Positions 1-8,970 of a DNA stretch of 64,000 nt are shown here, one piece after another; position 1 is the first letter of the stretch, and the number at the start of each line of letters is the position of its first letter. Position numbers and translations under genes: made by a program. This stretch comes from RYN-230 sp036497945 (GTDB lineage Bacteria; Actinomycetota; Actinomycetes; Streptosporangiales; Streptosporangiaceae). The stretch covers positions 35,644 to 99,643 of the forward strand of contig DASXIN010000135.1 of assembly GCA_036497945.1 (NCBI GenBank), in the 5' to 3' direction. The notes below the pieces were generated by a model, which worked only from the letters and a program-made list of their open reading frames with translations, made no database searches and was not told where the DNA came from.

Positions 1-57
1 GAACATCTGGCGGAAGGTCGTGCCGAAGCCCTTGACGGGCCCCAGGAACTCAGGCAC
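1..57 (-). CDS. nuoI: NADH-quinone oxidoreductase subunit I, N-terminal fragment (cut by window edge)
   Basis: Only the first 19 codons are in the window. They read from a GTG at 57 as an N-terminus with the PVKGFGTTF pattern typical of actinobacterial NuoI, the two-[4Fe-4S] ferredoxin-like subunit of complex I. A strong Shine-Dalgarno (AAGGAGGTGA on the minus strand, about 61-70) lies just upstream and decides the start. The start overlaps the nuoH stop by 8 bases, and the position directly after nuoH is the standard nuoA-N order. The fragment is too short to show any cluster-binding cysteine. Confidence 0.8.
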   Translation of the reverse strand, partial: MPEFLGPVKGFGTTFRQMF

Positions 58-1456
58 CGGTCACCTCCTTCGTCGTCCCGTTGGCGGTGTCCAGCGCGCC
101 GGGCCCGGTGGACACGGTCACGCCGATTCCGTGATAGTGCGGCAGGTCCATGGGCGGCACCGGGAAGGCCGCCGAGTCGTCCACCGCCGCCGGCGGTCCC
201 TCGCCCGCCATGACCTCGGTAGCTGCTTCCTGGCGGCGCTGCATGGCGGAGTCCGCCATGAACAGCAGCGCGAGTAGGGCGACCAGCAGTAGGCCGGCCA
301 CGGTGTACACGGCCGGGCTGCCGCCGTGCGTCCGCCAGACCCGGATGGTGGCGATGACCAGGATCCAGACCAGGGAGGTCGGGATCAGCACCTTCCAGCC
401 GAACCGCATCAGTTGGTCGTAGCGGATCCGGGGCAGCGTGCCGCGCAGCCAGATGAAGCAGAACAGCAGGATCCCGACCTTGATCAGGAACCACAGGATC
501 GGCCACCAGCCGGAGTTGGCCCCGGACCAGACGCTGATCGGCCAGGGCGCGTGCCAGCCACCCAGGAACAGGGTGGTGGCCAGCCCGGCGACCGTGGTCA
601 TGTTGATGTACTCGGCCAGGTAGAACAGTGCGAACTTGAGCGAGGCGTACTCGGTGTGAAACCCGCCGACCAGCTCGCCCTCGCCCTCGGGCAGATCGAA
701 CGGCAGCCGGTTGGTCTCGCCGACCATGGTGATCAGGTAGATCACGAACGACGGGAACAGCAGCACGGCGAACCACGACGGGTAGTGCAGGGTGGCGCCG
801 AACCAGTGGAATTCGGTGCCGCTGCCCGCCTGCTTGTTGACGATCTGGGTGGTGGACAGCGACCCCGCGTAGAGGAAGACCGCGACGAAGGACAGCCCCA
901 TCGCGATCTCGTAGCTGATCACCTGGGCCGACGAGCGCAGCCCGCCAAGCAGCGGGTACGGCGACCCGGACGCCCAGCCGGCCAGCACGATGCCGTACAC
1001 CCCCAGCGAGCTCATGGCCAGCACTAGCAGCACGGCGACCGGCAGGTCAGCCAGCTGGAGTGGGGTGCGCACGCCGAAGATGGACACCTCGGGGCCGAAC
1101 GGGATGATCGCGAAGCTGATGAACGCCGGGATCGCCGCGATGGCTGGGGCCAGCCAGAACAGCAGCATGTCCACGTGCCGCGGCACGATGTCTTCCTTGA
1201 GCGCCAGCTTGATCCCGTCCATCAGCGACTGGAGCAGCCCGAACTTCCCCGCCCGGTTCGGTCCCGGCCGCTGCTGCATCCGCCCGATGACCCGGCGCTC
1301 GGCCCAGATCATGAACAGGGTGACCAGCACCAGGAAGATGAAGATGAACAGCACCTTGATGATCACCAGCCACCACGGCTGGTTATAGAAACTGGCCAGG
1401 GTCGGGTTGGCGGCGGCGAGCAGCCGCGGACCTGCCACGCTGGCAGAACCGGTCAT
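50..1456 (-). CDS. nuoH: NADH-quinone oxidoreductase subunit H (membrane arm)
   Basis: NuoH is the membrane subunit that joins the peripheral arm to the proton-pumping arm and forms part of the quinone-binding chamber. The 468-residue product has the family signatures ERRVIGRMQQRPGPNRAGKFG near residue 53 and the acidic loop FDLPEGEGELVGGFHTEY. There are about eight or nine hydrophobic helices. The last ~60 residues (proline- and alanine-rich, hydrophilic) form a C-terminal tail beyond the conserved core. The ATG overlaps the nuoG stop by four bases (ATGA), which indicates translational coupling within the nuo operon. Confidence 0.96.
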   Translation of the reverse strand: MTGSASVAGPRLLAAANPTLASFYNQPWWLVIIKVLFIFIFLVLVTLFMIWAERRVIGRMQQRPGPNRAGKFGLLQSLMDGIKLALKEDIVPRHVDMLLFWLAPAIAAIPAFISFAIIPFGPEVSIFGVRTPLQLADLPVAVLLVLAMSSLGVYGIVLAGWASGSPYPLLGGLRSSAQVISYEIAMGLSFVAVFLYAGSLSTTQIVNKQAGSGTEFHWFGATLHYPSWFAVLLFPSFVIYLITMVGETNRLPFDLPEGEGELVGGFHTEYASLKFALFYLAEYINMTTVAGLATTLFLGGWHAPWPISVWSGANSGWWPILWFLIKVGILLFCFIWLRGTLPRIRYDQLMRFGWKVLIPTSLVWILVIATIRVWRTHGGSPAVYTVAGLLLVALLALLFMADSAMQRRQEAATEVMAGEGPPAAVDDSAAFPVPPMDLPHYHGIGVTVSTGPGALDTANGTTKEVTGA

Positions 1457-3903
1457 GGTTTGCTCCTCAAGGTCACCAGGCTGCCGTGGCCGGCCCCGAG
1501 CTCACGCCGCACCTGGGACCCGTCGGAATGGGCCGGCAGCCACACCACCTGGTCCGCCATCCCGGTCACTTCGACCGGCAGGGTCAGCGAGCCGCGGTCA
1601 GTAGCAACAGTGACCTTATCGCCGTCCACCACTCCGGCCTGCGCCGCGGTCGCCGCCGACATCCGGGCCAGCACCGGCCGGGCCGTGCCGGCCAGGAACG
1701 GCTCGCCATCCTGCATCCGCCCGGCGTCCAGCAACTGGCTCCAGGTGGCCAAGACAGCCTGCCCCGGTCCCGGTTGCGGCGGTGTGACCTCCGGCCCGGA
1801 CGCGAGCGGCGCGGCCTGCCCGGTCTCCGCCGGATCGACCAGCCCGCCGCCCGCCCCGAGCGAGTCCAGCTCGCGGCGAGCCGCGGCCGCGTCGGGCAGG
1901 CCGAGGTGCACGTCCATCTCGTCCGCGATGCGGCGCAGCACGTGCAGATCGGACTCGATGCCCGGGACCTGCAGCGCCGCGCCGAACGTGCCCGCGCGGC
2001 CCTCCCAGTTCACGAACGTGCCGTCCTTCTCGGCCACCGCGGCCACCGGGAGCACCACGTCGGCCCGGTCGGTCACCGCGCTCGGCCGCAGCTCCAGGCT
2101 GACCACGAACCGGGCCGCCGCCAGGGCGGCCCGGGCGGCCGCCGGGTCGGGCAGGTCGTCCAGGTCGACGCCGCCGATCAGCAGCGCGTCGAGGTCGTGT
2201 TCGGCGGCGGCCAGGATCTGCCCGGTGTCCCGGCCCGGATCGACCGGCAGCGCGGCCACCCCCCAGGCCCGGGCCACCTCGGCGCGGGCCTGCGAGCTGG
2301 CCACCAGCCGCCCGCCGGGCAGCAGGTTGGGCAGCGCACCGGCCTCGATGGCGCCCCGCTCGCCGGCCCGCCGGGGCACCCAGGCCAGCCGGGCCCCGGT
2401 CGCCCGGGCCAGCCGGTCCGCCGCGCCGAGCGCGCCGGGCACCTCGGCCAGCCGCTCACCGACCAGGATGATGGCCCCCTCGGCGGTCAGCGCCTCGGCC
2501 GCCGCCCGGCCCGCCTCGTCCAGGCCGGTGCCGCTGATCAGGCTGCCCAGCGCGGCCGCCTCGGCGCCCGGCACGGTGGGCAGCAGTACCCCGGACATCC
2601 GGGCCAGCCCGCGGCTGACCAGCGAGGCGATCGAGTAGACGGTCAGCGTGCCGCGCCGGGCCGCCTTGCGCAGCCGGAGGAAGACGATGGGCGACTCGTC
2701 GTCTGGCTCGAACCCGGCCAGCAGCACCGCGGGCGCGCGCTCCAGGTCGGTGTAGCTGACCTCGATGCCGCGGCCGGCCACCCGGCGGGCCAGGAACTCG
2801 GTCTCCTCGGCCGAGTGCGCCCGGGCCCGCATGTCGACGTCGTTGCTGCCCAGCGCGACCCGGGCGAACTTGGCGTAGGCGTACGCATCCTCGACGGTGA
2901 GCCGCCCGCCGGTGAGCACCGCGGCCCGGCCCCGCGCGGCCGCCAGGCCGCTGGCGGCCGTCGCGAACGCCTCGGGCCAGGACGCAGGCACCAGCACCCC
3001 GCCGGCGTTACGTATCAAAGGTCCGTTCAGCCGGTCCGGCTGGGTCGCGTAAGTGAACGCCCAGCGGCCCTTGTCGCAGTTCCACTCCTCGTTGACCTGC
3101 GGGTCCTGGCCGGCCAGCCGCCGGGTGACCACGCCGCGCCGGTGGTCGGTGCGCTGCCGGCAGCCGGCCGCGCAGTGCTCGCACACGCTCGGCGTGGAGA
3201 CGAGGTCTAACGGCCGGGCCCGGAACCGGTAAGCGGCGCTGGTGAGCGCGCCCACCGGGCAGATCTGCACCGTGTTCCCGGAGAAGTAGGAGTCGAACGG
3301 CTCGTCGGCGGCGATGCCGACCTGCTCCTGCGGGCCGCGGTCGAGCAGTTCGATGAGCGGGTCGCCGGGGATCTGCTCGGCGAACCTGGTGCACCGGGCG
3401 CACTGGATGCAGCGCTCCCGGTCCAGCAGCACCTCGGTGGACAGCGCTATCGGCTTCGGGAACGTCCGCTTCGGGCCGTAGAACCGGGTCTCGCCCTGGC
3501 CGGTGGACATGGCCTGGTTCTGCAGCGGGCACTCGCCACCCTTATCGCACATCGGGCAGTCCAGCGGGTGGTTCACCAGCAGCAGCTCCATCATGCCGCG
3601 CTGCGCCTTCTCGGCCACCGCCGAAGTCAGCTGGGTGTGCACCACCATGCCCTCGGTGCAGGTGGTGGTGCACGAGGCGGGCGGCTTGGGCTGGCCCTCG
3701 ATGTGCACCAGGCACTGCCGGCACGCGCCGATCGGGTCGAGCAGCGGGTGATCGCAGAACCGGGGTATCTGGATGCCCAGCAGTTCCGCGGCCCGGATCA
3801 CCAGCGTCCCCTTGGGCACGGTGATCTCGAACCCGTCGATGGTGACGGTCACCCCGTCGGCCGGCCGGGTGATCTCACCCGTGCCAGTGGCCCCAACTGT
3901 CAT
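1453..3903 (-). CDS. nuoG: NADH-quinone oxidoreductase subunit G
   Basis: This is the large iron-sulfur subunit of the NADH-dehydrogenase arm (816 residues, usual for actinobacteria). An N-terminal 2Fe-2S ferredoxin domain carries CDHPLLDPIGACRQC. It is followed by the His/Cys cluster HPLDCPMCDKGGEC, the CIQCARC 4Fe-4S motif and the CEHCAAGC cluster at the start of the molybdopterin-oxidoreductase-like domain. The C-terminal third is a molybdopterin-dinucleotide-binding-like fold, which is catalytically vestigial in complex I. It starts with ATG at 3903, sharing one base with the nuoF stop (TGATG). Confidence 0.96.
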   Translation of the reverse strand: MTVGATGTGEITRPADGVTVTIDGFEITVPKGTLVIRAAELLGIQIPRFCDHPLLDPIGACRQCLVHIEGQPKPPASCTTTCTEGMVVHTQLTSAVAEKAQRGMMELLLVNHPLDCPMCDKGGECPLQNQAMSTGQGETRFYGPKRTFPKPIALSTEVLLDRERCIQCARCTRFAEQIPGDPLIELLDRGPQEQVGIAADEPFDSYFSGNTVQICPVGALTSAAYRFRARPLDLVSTPSVCEHCAAGCRQRTDHRRGVVTRRLAGQDPQVNEEWNCDKGRWAFTYATQPDRLNGPLIRNAGGVLVPASWPEAFATAASGLAAARGRAAVLTGGRLTVEDAYAYAKFARVALGSNDVDMRARAHSAEETEFLARRVAGRGIEVSYTDLERAPAVLLAGFEPDDESPIVFLRLRKAARRGTLTVYSIASLVSRGLARMSGVLLPTVPGAEAAALGSLISGTGLDEAGRAAAEALTAEGAIILVGERLAEVPGALGAADRLARATGARLAWVPRRAGERGAIEAGALPNLLPGGRLVASSQARAEVARAWGVAALPVDPGRDTGQILAAAEHDLDALLIGGVDLDDLPDPAAARAALAAARFVVSLELRPSAVTDRADVVLPVAAVAEKDGTFVNWEGRAGTFGAALQVPGIESDLHVLRRIADEMDVHLGLPDAAAARRELDSLGAGGGLVDPAETGQAAPLASGPEVTPPQPGPGQAVLATWSQLLDAGRMQDGEPFLAGTARPVLARMSAATAAQAGVVDGDKVTVATDRGSLTLPVEVTGMADQVVWLPAHSDGSQVRRELGAGHGSLVTLRSKP

Positions 3904-5207
3904 CAGGCTGACTCCATCGCGAATAGCGTCGATGCGGCCGGGTCGAACGGGCAGCCGCCGTTGCGCAGGTGCCCGATGTACTCATCGCGGAAGTACTTGA
4001 TCGACGACTTGATCGGCGCTTCGATCGAGTCGCCCAGCGCGCAGAACGCCCGGCCGGTGATGTTGCTGCAGATGTCCAGCAGCTTGTCCAGGTCGGCCTC
4101 GCTGCCCCGGCCGTTCTCCAGGTCCTCGAGCAGCTGCTCGACCCAGTAGCTGCCCTCCCGGCACGGGGTGCACTTGCCACACGACTCGTGCCGGTAGAAC
4201 TTGATCCAGCGCAGCACGACCCGGACCACACAGGTGGTCTCGTCGAACAGCTGCACCGACCGGGTGCCGAGCATCGACCCGGCCTTGGCCACCGACTCGT
4301 AGTCCAGCGGCACGTCCAGGTGCTCGTCGGTGAACAGCGGGGTGGACGAGCCGCCCGGGGTCCAGAACTTCAGCCGGTGCCCCACCCGGATGCCGCCGGC
4401 CAGGTCGAGCAGCTCACGCAGCGTGGTGCCGAGCGGGGCCTCGTACTGGCCGGGGATGGTCACGTGCCCGGACAGCGAGAAGATGCCGAAGCCCTTGGAC
4501 TTCTCGGTGCCCAGCGCGGCGAAGTCGGCCGCGCCGTGGCCGATGATGTACGGCACGGTGGCTATCGACTCGACGTTGTTGACCACGGTGGGGCTGGCGT
4601 ACAGGCCCTCCACCGCGGGGAACGGCGGCTTCAGCCGGGGCTGGCCGCGGTAGCCCTCCAGCGAGTCGAGCAGCGCGGTCTCCTCGCCGCAGATGTAGGC
4701 GCCCGCCCCGGCGTGCACGAGCACCTCGAGGTCGAACCCGGAGCCGAGGATGTTCTCGCCCAGGTAACCAGCCTGGTAGGCCTCGGTCACCGCGTAGTGC
4801 AGCCGCCGGATCACGTGCAGCACCTCGCCGCGCACGTAGATGAAGGCCCGGTGCGCATTGATCGCGTACGCGGCGATCACAATGCCCTCGATGAGCGCCT
4901 GCGGGTTGTTCAGCAGGGTTGGCATGTCCTTGCACGCGCCGGGCTCCGACTCGTCGGCGTTCACCACCAGGTAGTGCGGCTTGCCACCACCCCTGGGGAT
5001 GAACCCCCACTTGAGCCCGGTCGGGAAGCCGGCCCCGCCGCGGCCGCGCAGCACCGAGTCCTTCACCGTCTGGATGACCTGGTCCGGCTCCATGGCCAGC
5101 GCCCGGGGCAGCGCGGTATACCCGCCATGCCGCCGGTAGCCGGCCAGCGTGAACGAGTCGGGCTCGTCCCAGTACGCGGTGAGCTCCGGCGTCAGCAGCG
5201 AGGTCAC
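3903..5207 (-). CDS. nuoF: NADH-quinone oxidoreductase subunit F (NADH/FMN binding)
   Basis: NuoF is the catalytic NADH-oxidising subunit that binds NADH, FMN and the N3 [4Fe-4S] cluster. The 434-residue product shows the GRGGAGFPTG nucleotide-binding loop near residue 55, the FMN-associated GAGAYICGEETALL segment near residue 165, and the CGKCTPCREG cluster motif near residue 345. The start is GTG at 5207, overlapping the nuoE stop as GTGA. The neighbours are nuoE upstream and nuoG downstream, as in canonical operons. Confidence 0.97.
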   Translation of the reverse strand: MTSLLTPELTAYWDEPDSFTLAGYRRHGGYTALPRALAMEPDQVIQTVKDSVLRGRGGAGFPTGLKWGFIPRGGGKPHYLVVNADESEPGACKDMPTLLNNPQALIEGIVIAAYAINAHRAFIYVRGEVLHVIRRLHYAVTEAYQAGYLGENILGSGFDLEVLVHAGAGAYICGEETALLDSLEGYRGQPRLKPPFPAVEGLYASPTVVNNVESIATVPYIIGHGAADFAALGTEKSKGFGIFSLSGHVTIPGQYEAPLGTTLRELLDLAGGIRVGHRLKFWTPGGSSTPLFTDEHLDVPLDYESVAKAGSMLGTRSVQLFDETTCVVRVVLRWIKFYRHESCGKCTPCREGSYWVEQLLEDLENGRGSEADLDKLLDICSNITGRAFCALGDSIEAPIKSSIKYFRDEYIGHLRNGGCPFDPAASTLFAMESA

Positions 5208-5932
5208 GCTTCGCTCCCAGTGTTAGCCCGGGGGGACGACCCCCCGGAGCCCCCCGATCGGCGCTCCGCGCCGCCATCGGAGTCGGGCGTCCAGCCATGA
5301 CCCTTGGCGATGCGCAGGCCGGCCAGGCTGGGCTCGCCCGCGGTGTGCCCCTCGGCCGCCTGGCCGTCCGGGAAGCCGGCCAGGATGCGCGACGCCTGCT
5401 TCCAGGTGCACAGCCGGGGCGCGCCGCGGGTCGGCTGGATGCCCGGCACGCCAGAGCGCAGCCCATCCACCAGATCACGGGCCGACCGCGGCGTCATGTT
5501 GTCGAAAAACTCCCAGTTCACCATCACTACCGGCGCGTAGTCGCAGGCCGCGTTGCACTCCAGGTGCTCCACGCTGACCTTGCCGTCGCTGGTGGTCTCG
5601 TCGTCGCCGATGCCGAGGTGCTCCAGCAGGTCGGCGACGATGGCGTCGCCGCCCATCACCCCGCACAGCGAGTTGGTGCACACCCCGACGTGGTAGTCGC
5701 CGACCGGCTTGTGCTTGAACATGGTGTAGAACGAGGCCACCGCGGTGACCTCGGCCTCGGCCAGCCCGAGCAACTCGGCGACGTACTCGATGCCGTCCTG
5801 GGTGACGTAGCCTTGCTCGGCCTGCACCAGGTGCAGCAGCGGGAGCAGCGCCGAGCGCGACTGCGGGTAGCGCCCGATGATCTCCGTGGCGTCCGGCCCC
5901 AGCCGGTCCCGCACCTCCTGCGTCAGGGCCAT
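5204..5932 (-). CDS. nuoE: NADH-quinone oxidoreductase subunit E with repeat-derived C-terminal tail
   Basis: NuoE is the thioredoxin-fold 2Fe-2S subunit that partners NuoF. The four expected cysteines are present in GVCTNSLCG and CNAACDYAP. The product has 242 residues. The conserved domain ends around residue 165, followed by a hydrophilic extension. About the last 25 residues (rich in Gly, Ser and Arg) are encoded largely by a 50-bp G-rich repeat (5223-5272) that also occurs inside menG. The repeat has therefore become coding sequence and supplies nearly the whole C-terminus before RANTGSEA. The ATG at 5932 shares one base with the nuoD stop (TAATG). Confidence 0.95.
   Translation of the reverse strand: MALTQEVRDRLGPDATEIIGRYPQSRSALLPLLHLVQAEQGYVTQDGIEYVAELLGLAEAEVTAVASFYTMFKHKPVGDYHVGVCTNSLCGVMGGDAIVADLLEHLGIGDDETTSDGKVSVEHLECNAACDYAPVVMVNWEFFDNMTPRSARDLVDGLRSGVPGIQPTRGAPRLCTWKQASRILAGFPDGQAAEGHTAGEPSLAGLRIAKGHGWTPDSDGGAERRSGGSGGSSPRANTGSEA
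5223..5272 (-). repeat. 50-bp G-rich interspersed repeat, copy A (in nuoE)
   Basis: Read on the minus strand, this 50-base segment starts GGCGCGGAGCGCCGATCGGG and ends CCCCCCGGGCTAA. It matches copy B at 10784-10833 (plus strand) with about three mismatches in 50. It contains two short inverted repeats, GGCGC-GGA-GCGCC and a GGGGGG/CCCCCC arm pair, so it could fold as RNA. It lies wholly inside nuoE near the 3' end and is translated. Confidence 0.85.
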
Positions 5933-7272
5933 TACCTGTCCACGCCTCCTAGCACGGGGTCAATGCTCGCCACGGACGCGATCACGTCGGCGACCATGCC
6001 ACCCTCGGCCATCGCCGACACCGCCTGCAGGTTGCAGAACGACGGGTCGCGGAAGTGCGCCAGGTACGGCCGGGTCCCGCCGTCGCTGACCGCGTGGCAG
6101 CCCAGCTCGCCGCGGGGTGATTCGACGGCCACGTAGACCTGCCCGGGCGGCACCCGGAAGCCCTCGGTGACCAGCTTGAAGTGATGGATCAGGGCTTCCA
6201 TCGACTGGCCCATGATGTGCGCGATGTGGTCCGGGGAGTTGCCCAGCCCATCCGGGCCCAGCGCCAGCCGGGCCGGCCAGCCGATCTTCTTGTCGCCGAT
6301 CATCACCGGGTCATCGGCCGACCCGGCGGCCAGCCGGTCGGCGCACTGCTCGATGATCCGCAGCGACTGGTCCACCTCGTCGATCCGGACCAGGTACCGG
6401 CCGTAGGCATCGCAGGTGTTCTGGGTCGGCACGTCGAACTCGTAGGTCTCGTAGCCGCAGTACGGCTGGCTCTTGCGCAGATCCCAGGGCAGCCCGGTGC
6501 CGCGCAGCAGCGGGCCAGTGACCCCGAGGGACATGCACCCGGCCAGGTCCAGGTAGGCCACGTTCCGGGTCCGGGCCAGGAACAGCGGGGCATTGTCGAG
6601 CAGCGACCGCAGTTCCCGCCGCTGGGTAGGCATGACCGCCCCGAGGAACTCGCGGATCTTGTCCAGCGCGCCAGACGGCAGGTCCTGCGACACCCCGCCC
6701 GGGCGGACATAGGCGTGGTTCATCCGCAGCCCGGTGATCAACTCGAGCAGGTCGAGCACGTTCTCCCGCTCGCGTACCGCGTAGATGAACACAGTGGTCG
6801 CGCCGAGCTCCAGGCCGAACGTGCCGATCGCGGTCATGTGCGAGGCGATCCGGTTGAGCTCCATCAGCAGCACCCGCAGGATGGTGGCCCGCTCCGGGAT
6901 CTCCGCCTCAATGCCGAGCAGTTTCTCCACCGCCAGGCAGTACGCGGTCTCGTTGAAGATGGGCGCCAGGTAGTCCGCCCGAGTGCAGAACGTCACGCCC
7001 TGCGTCCAGGTACGGAACTCCATGTTCTTCTCGATGCCGGTGTGCAGGTACCCGACGACCGGCCGCAGCTCGGTGACCGTCTCCCCGTCCAGGGTCAGGA
7101 TCAGCCGCAGCACGCCGTGGGTGGACGGGTGCTGCGGGCCCATGTTGACGATCATGTGCTCGTGGTCGGAGCCATCGCCGGTCTGCTGCGCGGCCTGGAC
7201 GACCTCGTCCCAGTCCTGGCCGCCGACGTTGTAGACCCGCCCTTCAGCGCCGGCCTCAGTGCTGGCGGTCAT
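5932..7272 (-). CDS. nuoD: NADH-quinone oxidoreductase subunit D (49 kDa type)
   Basis: NuoD is homologous to the large subunit of NiFe hydrogenases and forms the quinone-reducing pocket with NuoB. The family signature MGPQHPSTHGVLR appears near residue 35, followed by long conserved stretches including the RTGLRMNHAYVRPGG-type region. The open frame continues upstream to 7464, but the family start is the ATG at 7272 (MTASTEAGAEG), which overlaps the nuoC stop by four bases and gives the normal length (446 residues). Confidence 0.96.
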   Translation of the reverse strand: MTASTEAGAEGRVYNVGGQDWDEVVQAAQQTGDGSDHEHMIVNMGPQHPSTHGVLRLILTLDGETVTELRPVVGYLHTGIEKNMEFRTWTQGVTFCTRADYLAPIFNETAYCLAVEKLLGIEAEIPERATILRVLLMELNRIASHMTAIGTFGLELGATTVFIYAVRERENVLDLLELITGLRMNHAYVRPGGVSQDLPSGALDKIREFLGAVMPTQRRELRSLLDNAPLFLARTRNVAYLDLAGCMSLGVTGPLLRGTGLPWDLRKSQPYCGYETYEFDVPTQNTCDAYGRYLVRIDEVDQSLRIIEQCADRLAAGSADDPVMIGDKKIGWPARLALGPDGLGNSPDHIAHIMGQSMEALIHHFKLVTEGFRVPPGQVYVAVESPRGELGCHAVSDGGTRPYLAHFRDPSFCNLQAVSAMAEGGMVADVIASVASIDPVLGGVDR

Positions 7273-7991
7273 TCGTAGGCCCTCCGTTCGTCCGGTGGCG
7301 GCACGGTGGCGCCGCGGTACTCGACCGGGATGCCGCCCAGCGGGTAGTCCTTCCGCTGCGGGTGGCCCTTCCAGTCGTCCGGCATCTCGATCCTGGTCAG
7401 TCCGGGATGCCCGTCGAAGATGATGCCGAAGAAGTCCCAGGTCTCCCGCTCGTGCCAGTTGCACCCCGGGTACACGCCCACCACCGACGGGATGTGCGGG
7501 TCGGCGTCCGGCACGCTGACCTCGAGCCGCAGCCGCCGGTTGTGCGTGATCGAGACCAGGTGATACACCGCGTGCAGTTCCCGGTCGGTGTCAGCCAGGT
7601 AGTGCACCCCGGACACCCCGCCGCACAGCTCGAAGGCCAGCGACGCCTCGTCGCGCAGCGTCCGGGCCACCGCGACCAGGTGCTCACGCCGGATGTGCAG
7701 AGTCAGCTCGCCCCGGTCCACAATGACCCGCTCCACCGCGTCGCCGAAGTCGGTGCCGTCCTGGGTCAGCCGGGCAGCCAGCGCGCCGGTGATCTCGTCG
7801 AAGTACGAGCCGTACGGCCGCGGCGAAGAGGGCAGCGGCGCCCGGCGCACCTGCAGGCCGCCGTAGCCGGAGGTGTCCCCGGTGGTCTCGGTGCCGAACA
7901 TGCCGGTCCGCACCACCTGCTCGCGCAGCCGCTGCTGGCCGGCCAGCGCCGCCTCATCCGGCGGGCTTTCCTGGTTTTCCTCGCTGGTCAC
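7269..7991 (-). CDS. nuoC: NADH-quinone oxidoreductase subunit C (30 kDa type)
   Basis: NuoC is a peripheral-arm subunit that binds NuoD. The 30-kDa signature is present as ERETWDFFGIIFDGHPGL, then the arginine- and proline-rich DDWKGHPQRKDYPLGG. The chosen start is GTG at 7991, which overlaps the nuoB stop as GTGA and gives 240 residues. The open frame runs further to 8276, but that extension lies antisense-like in another frame of nuoB and has no family resemblance. The first ~65 residues are a charged leader typical of actinobacterial NuoC. Confidence 0.95.
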   Translation of the reverse strand: MTSEENQESPPDEAALAGQQRLREQVVRTGMFGTETTGDTSGYGGLQVRRAPLPSSPRPYGSYFDEITGALAARLTQDGTDFGDAVERVIVDRGELTLHIRREHLVAVARTLRDEASLAFELCGGVSGVHYLADTDRELHAVYHLVSITHNRRLRLEVSVPDADPHIPSVVGVYPGCNWHERETWDFFGIIFDGHPGLTRIEMPDDWKGHPQRKDYPLGGIPVEYRGATVPPPDERRAYE

Positions 7992-8560
7992 TGGCCGTCC
8001 CCCCGGGCCTGCAGGCCAGCCAGGTCGGCGGCCAGCGGCAGGCGGCGCAGCCGGGCCTCCTCCAGCTCGGTCACCTCGCGCTCGCGGTCGATCCCCAGCT
8101 TCATGTTCTGGATCTTGTCGTGCAGCTTGAGGATCGAGTCCAGCAGCATCTCCGGGCGCGGCGGGCAGCCGGGCAGGTAGATGTCCACCGGCACGATGTG
8201 GTCCACGCCCTGCACGATCGCGTAGTTGTTGAACATGCCGCCACTGGACGCGCAGACACCCATCGAGATGACCCACTTGGGGTTGGCCATCTGGTCATAG
8301 ATCTGCCGGAGCACCGGCCCCATCTTCTGGCTCACCCGGCCGGCCACGATCATCAGGTCGGCCTGGCGCGGCGTGTTGGAGGCCCGTTCCATGCCGAACC
8401 GGGCCAGGTCGTGCCGCGACCCGCCGGTCTGCATCAGCTCGATCGCGCAGCAGGCCAGCCCGAACGTGGCCGGCCAGACCGACACCCGGCGCGCGTAGCC
8501 GATCACCTGCTCGACCGTGGTCAGCAGGATCCCGCTCGGCAGCTTCTCTTCGACACCCAT
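7988..8560 (-). CDS. nuoB: NADH-quinone oxidoreductase subunit B
   Basis: NuoB carries the terminal [4Fe-4S] cluster N2, which passes electrons to quinone. The ligands are visible: the tandem cysteines in FGLACCAIELM near residue 35, the cysteine in GVCASSGGM near residue 100, and the one in LPGCPPRPE near residue 130. Length is 190 residues, slightly over the usual length because of a charged C-terminal tail. It starts three bases after the nuoA stop. Confidence 0.97.
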   Translation of the reverse strand: MGVEEKLPSGILLTTVEQVIGYARRVSVWPATFGLACCAIELMQTGGSRHDLARFGMERASNTPRQADLMIVAGRVSQKMGPVLRQIYDQMANPKWVISMGVCASSGGMFNNYAIVQGVDHIVPVDIYLPGCPPRPEMLLDSILKLHDKIQNMKLGIDREREVTELEEARLRRLPLAADLAGLQARGDGQ

Positions 8561-8563
8561 CGG

Positions 8564-8923
8564 TCAGTCCCACTCCAGTCCGCCGCGCCGCCACACGTAG
8601 GTGTACGCGACCAGCAGTGTGACGATGAACAGCACCATCTCGACCAGGCCGAACGCCCCGAGGTGGTCGTACTCCACCGCCCACGGGTAGAGGAACACGA
8701 TCTCGATGTCGAAGAGGATGAACAGCATCGCCGTCAGGTAGTACTTGACCGGGAACCGGCTGCCGACCTCCGGCGGCGTCGGGTCGATGCCGCACTCGTA
8801 GGCCTCGAGCTTGGCCCGGTTCCACCGTCTGGGCCCGGTCACATGGCCCATCCCGAGTGAGAAGATCGCGAAGACGGCAGCCAGCGCGCCGAGCAGGATG
8901 ATGGGGACGTACAAGACCAGCAC
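8564..8923 (-). CDS. nuoA: NADH-quinone oxidoreductase subunit A
   Basis: NuoA is a small three-helix subunit at the junction of the two arms of complex I. The 119-residue product has one N-terminal helix, the conserved loop YECGIDPTPP with its redox-sensitive cysteine, the segment AMLFILFDIEIVFLYPWA, and a final helix. The start is GTG at 8923, fixed by a strong AAAGGAGG about eight bases upstream. Only 47 bases separate it from the flavoprotein gene upstream, so it probably shares that gene's promoter. Confidence 0.96.
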   Translation of the reverse strand: MLVLYVPIILLGALAAVFAIFSLGMGHVTGPRRWNRAKLEAYECGIDPTPPEVGSRFPVKYYLTAMLFILFDIEIVFLYPWAVEYDHLGAFGLVEMVLFIVTLLVAYTYVWRRGGLEWD

Positions 8924-8970
8924 GGCAGCCTCCTTTCTTCTTCTCCTGACCGTCCGGCAGCGCAGCGTCG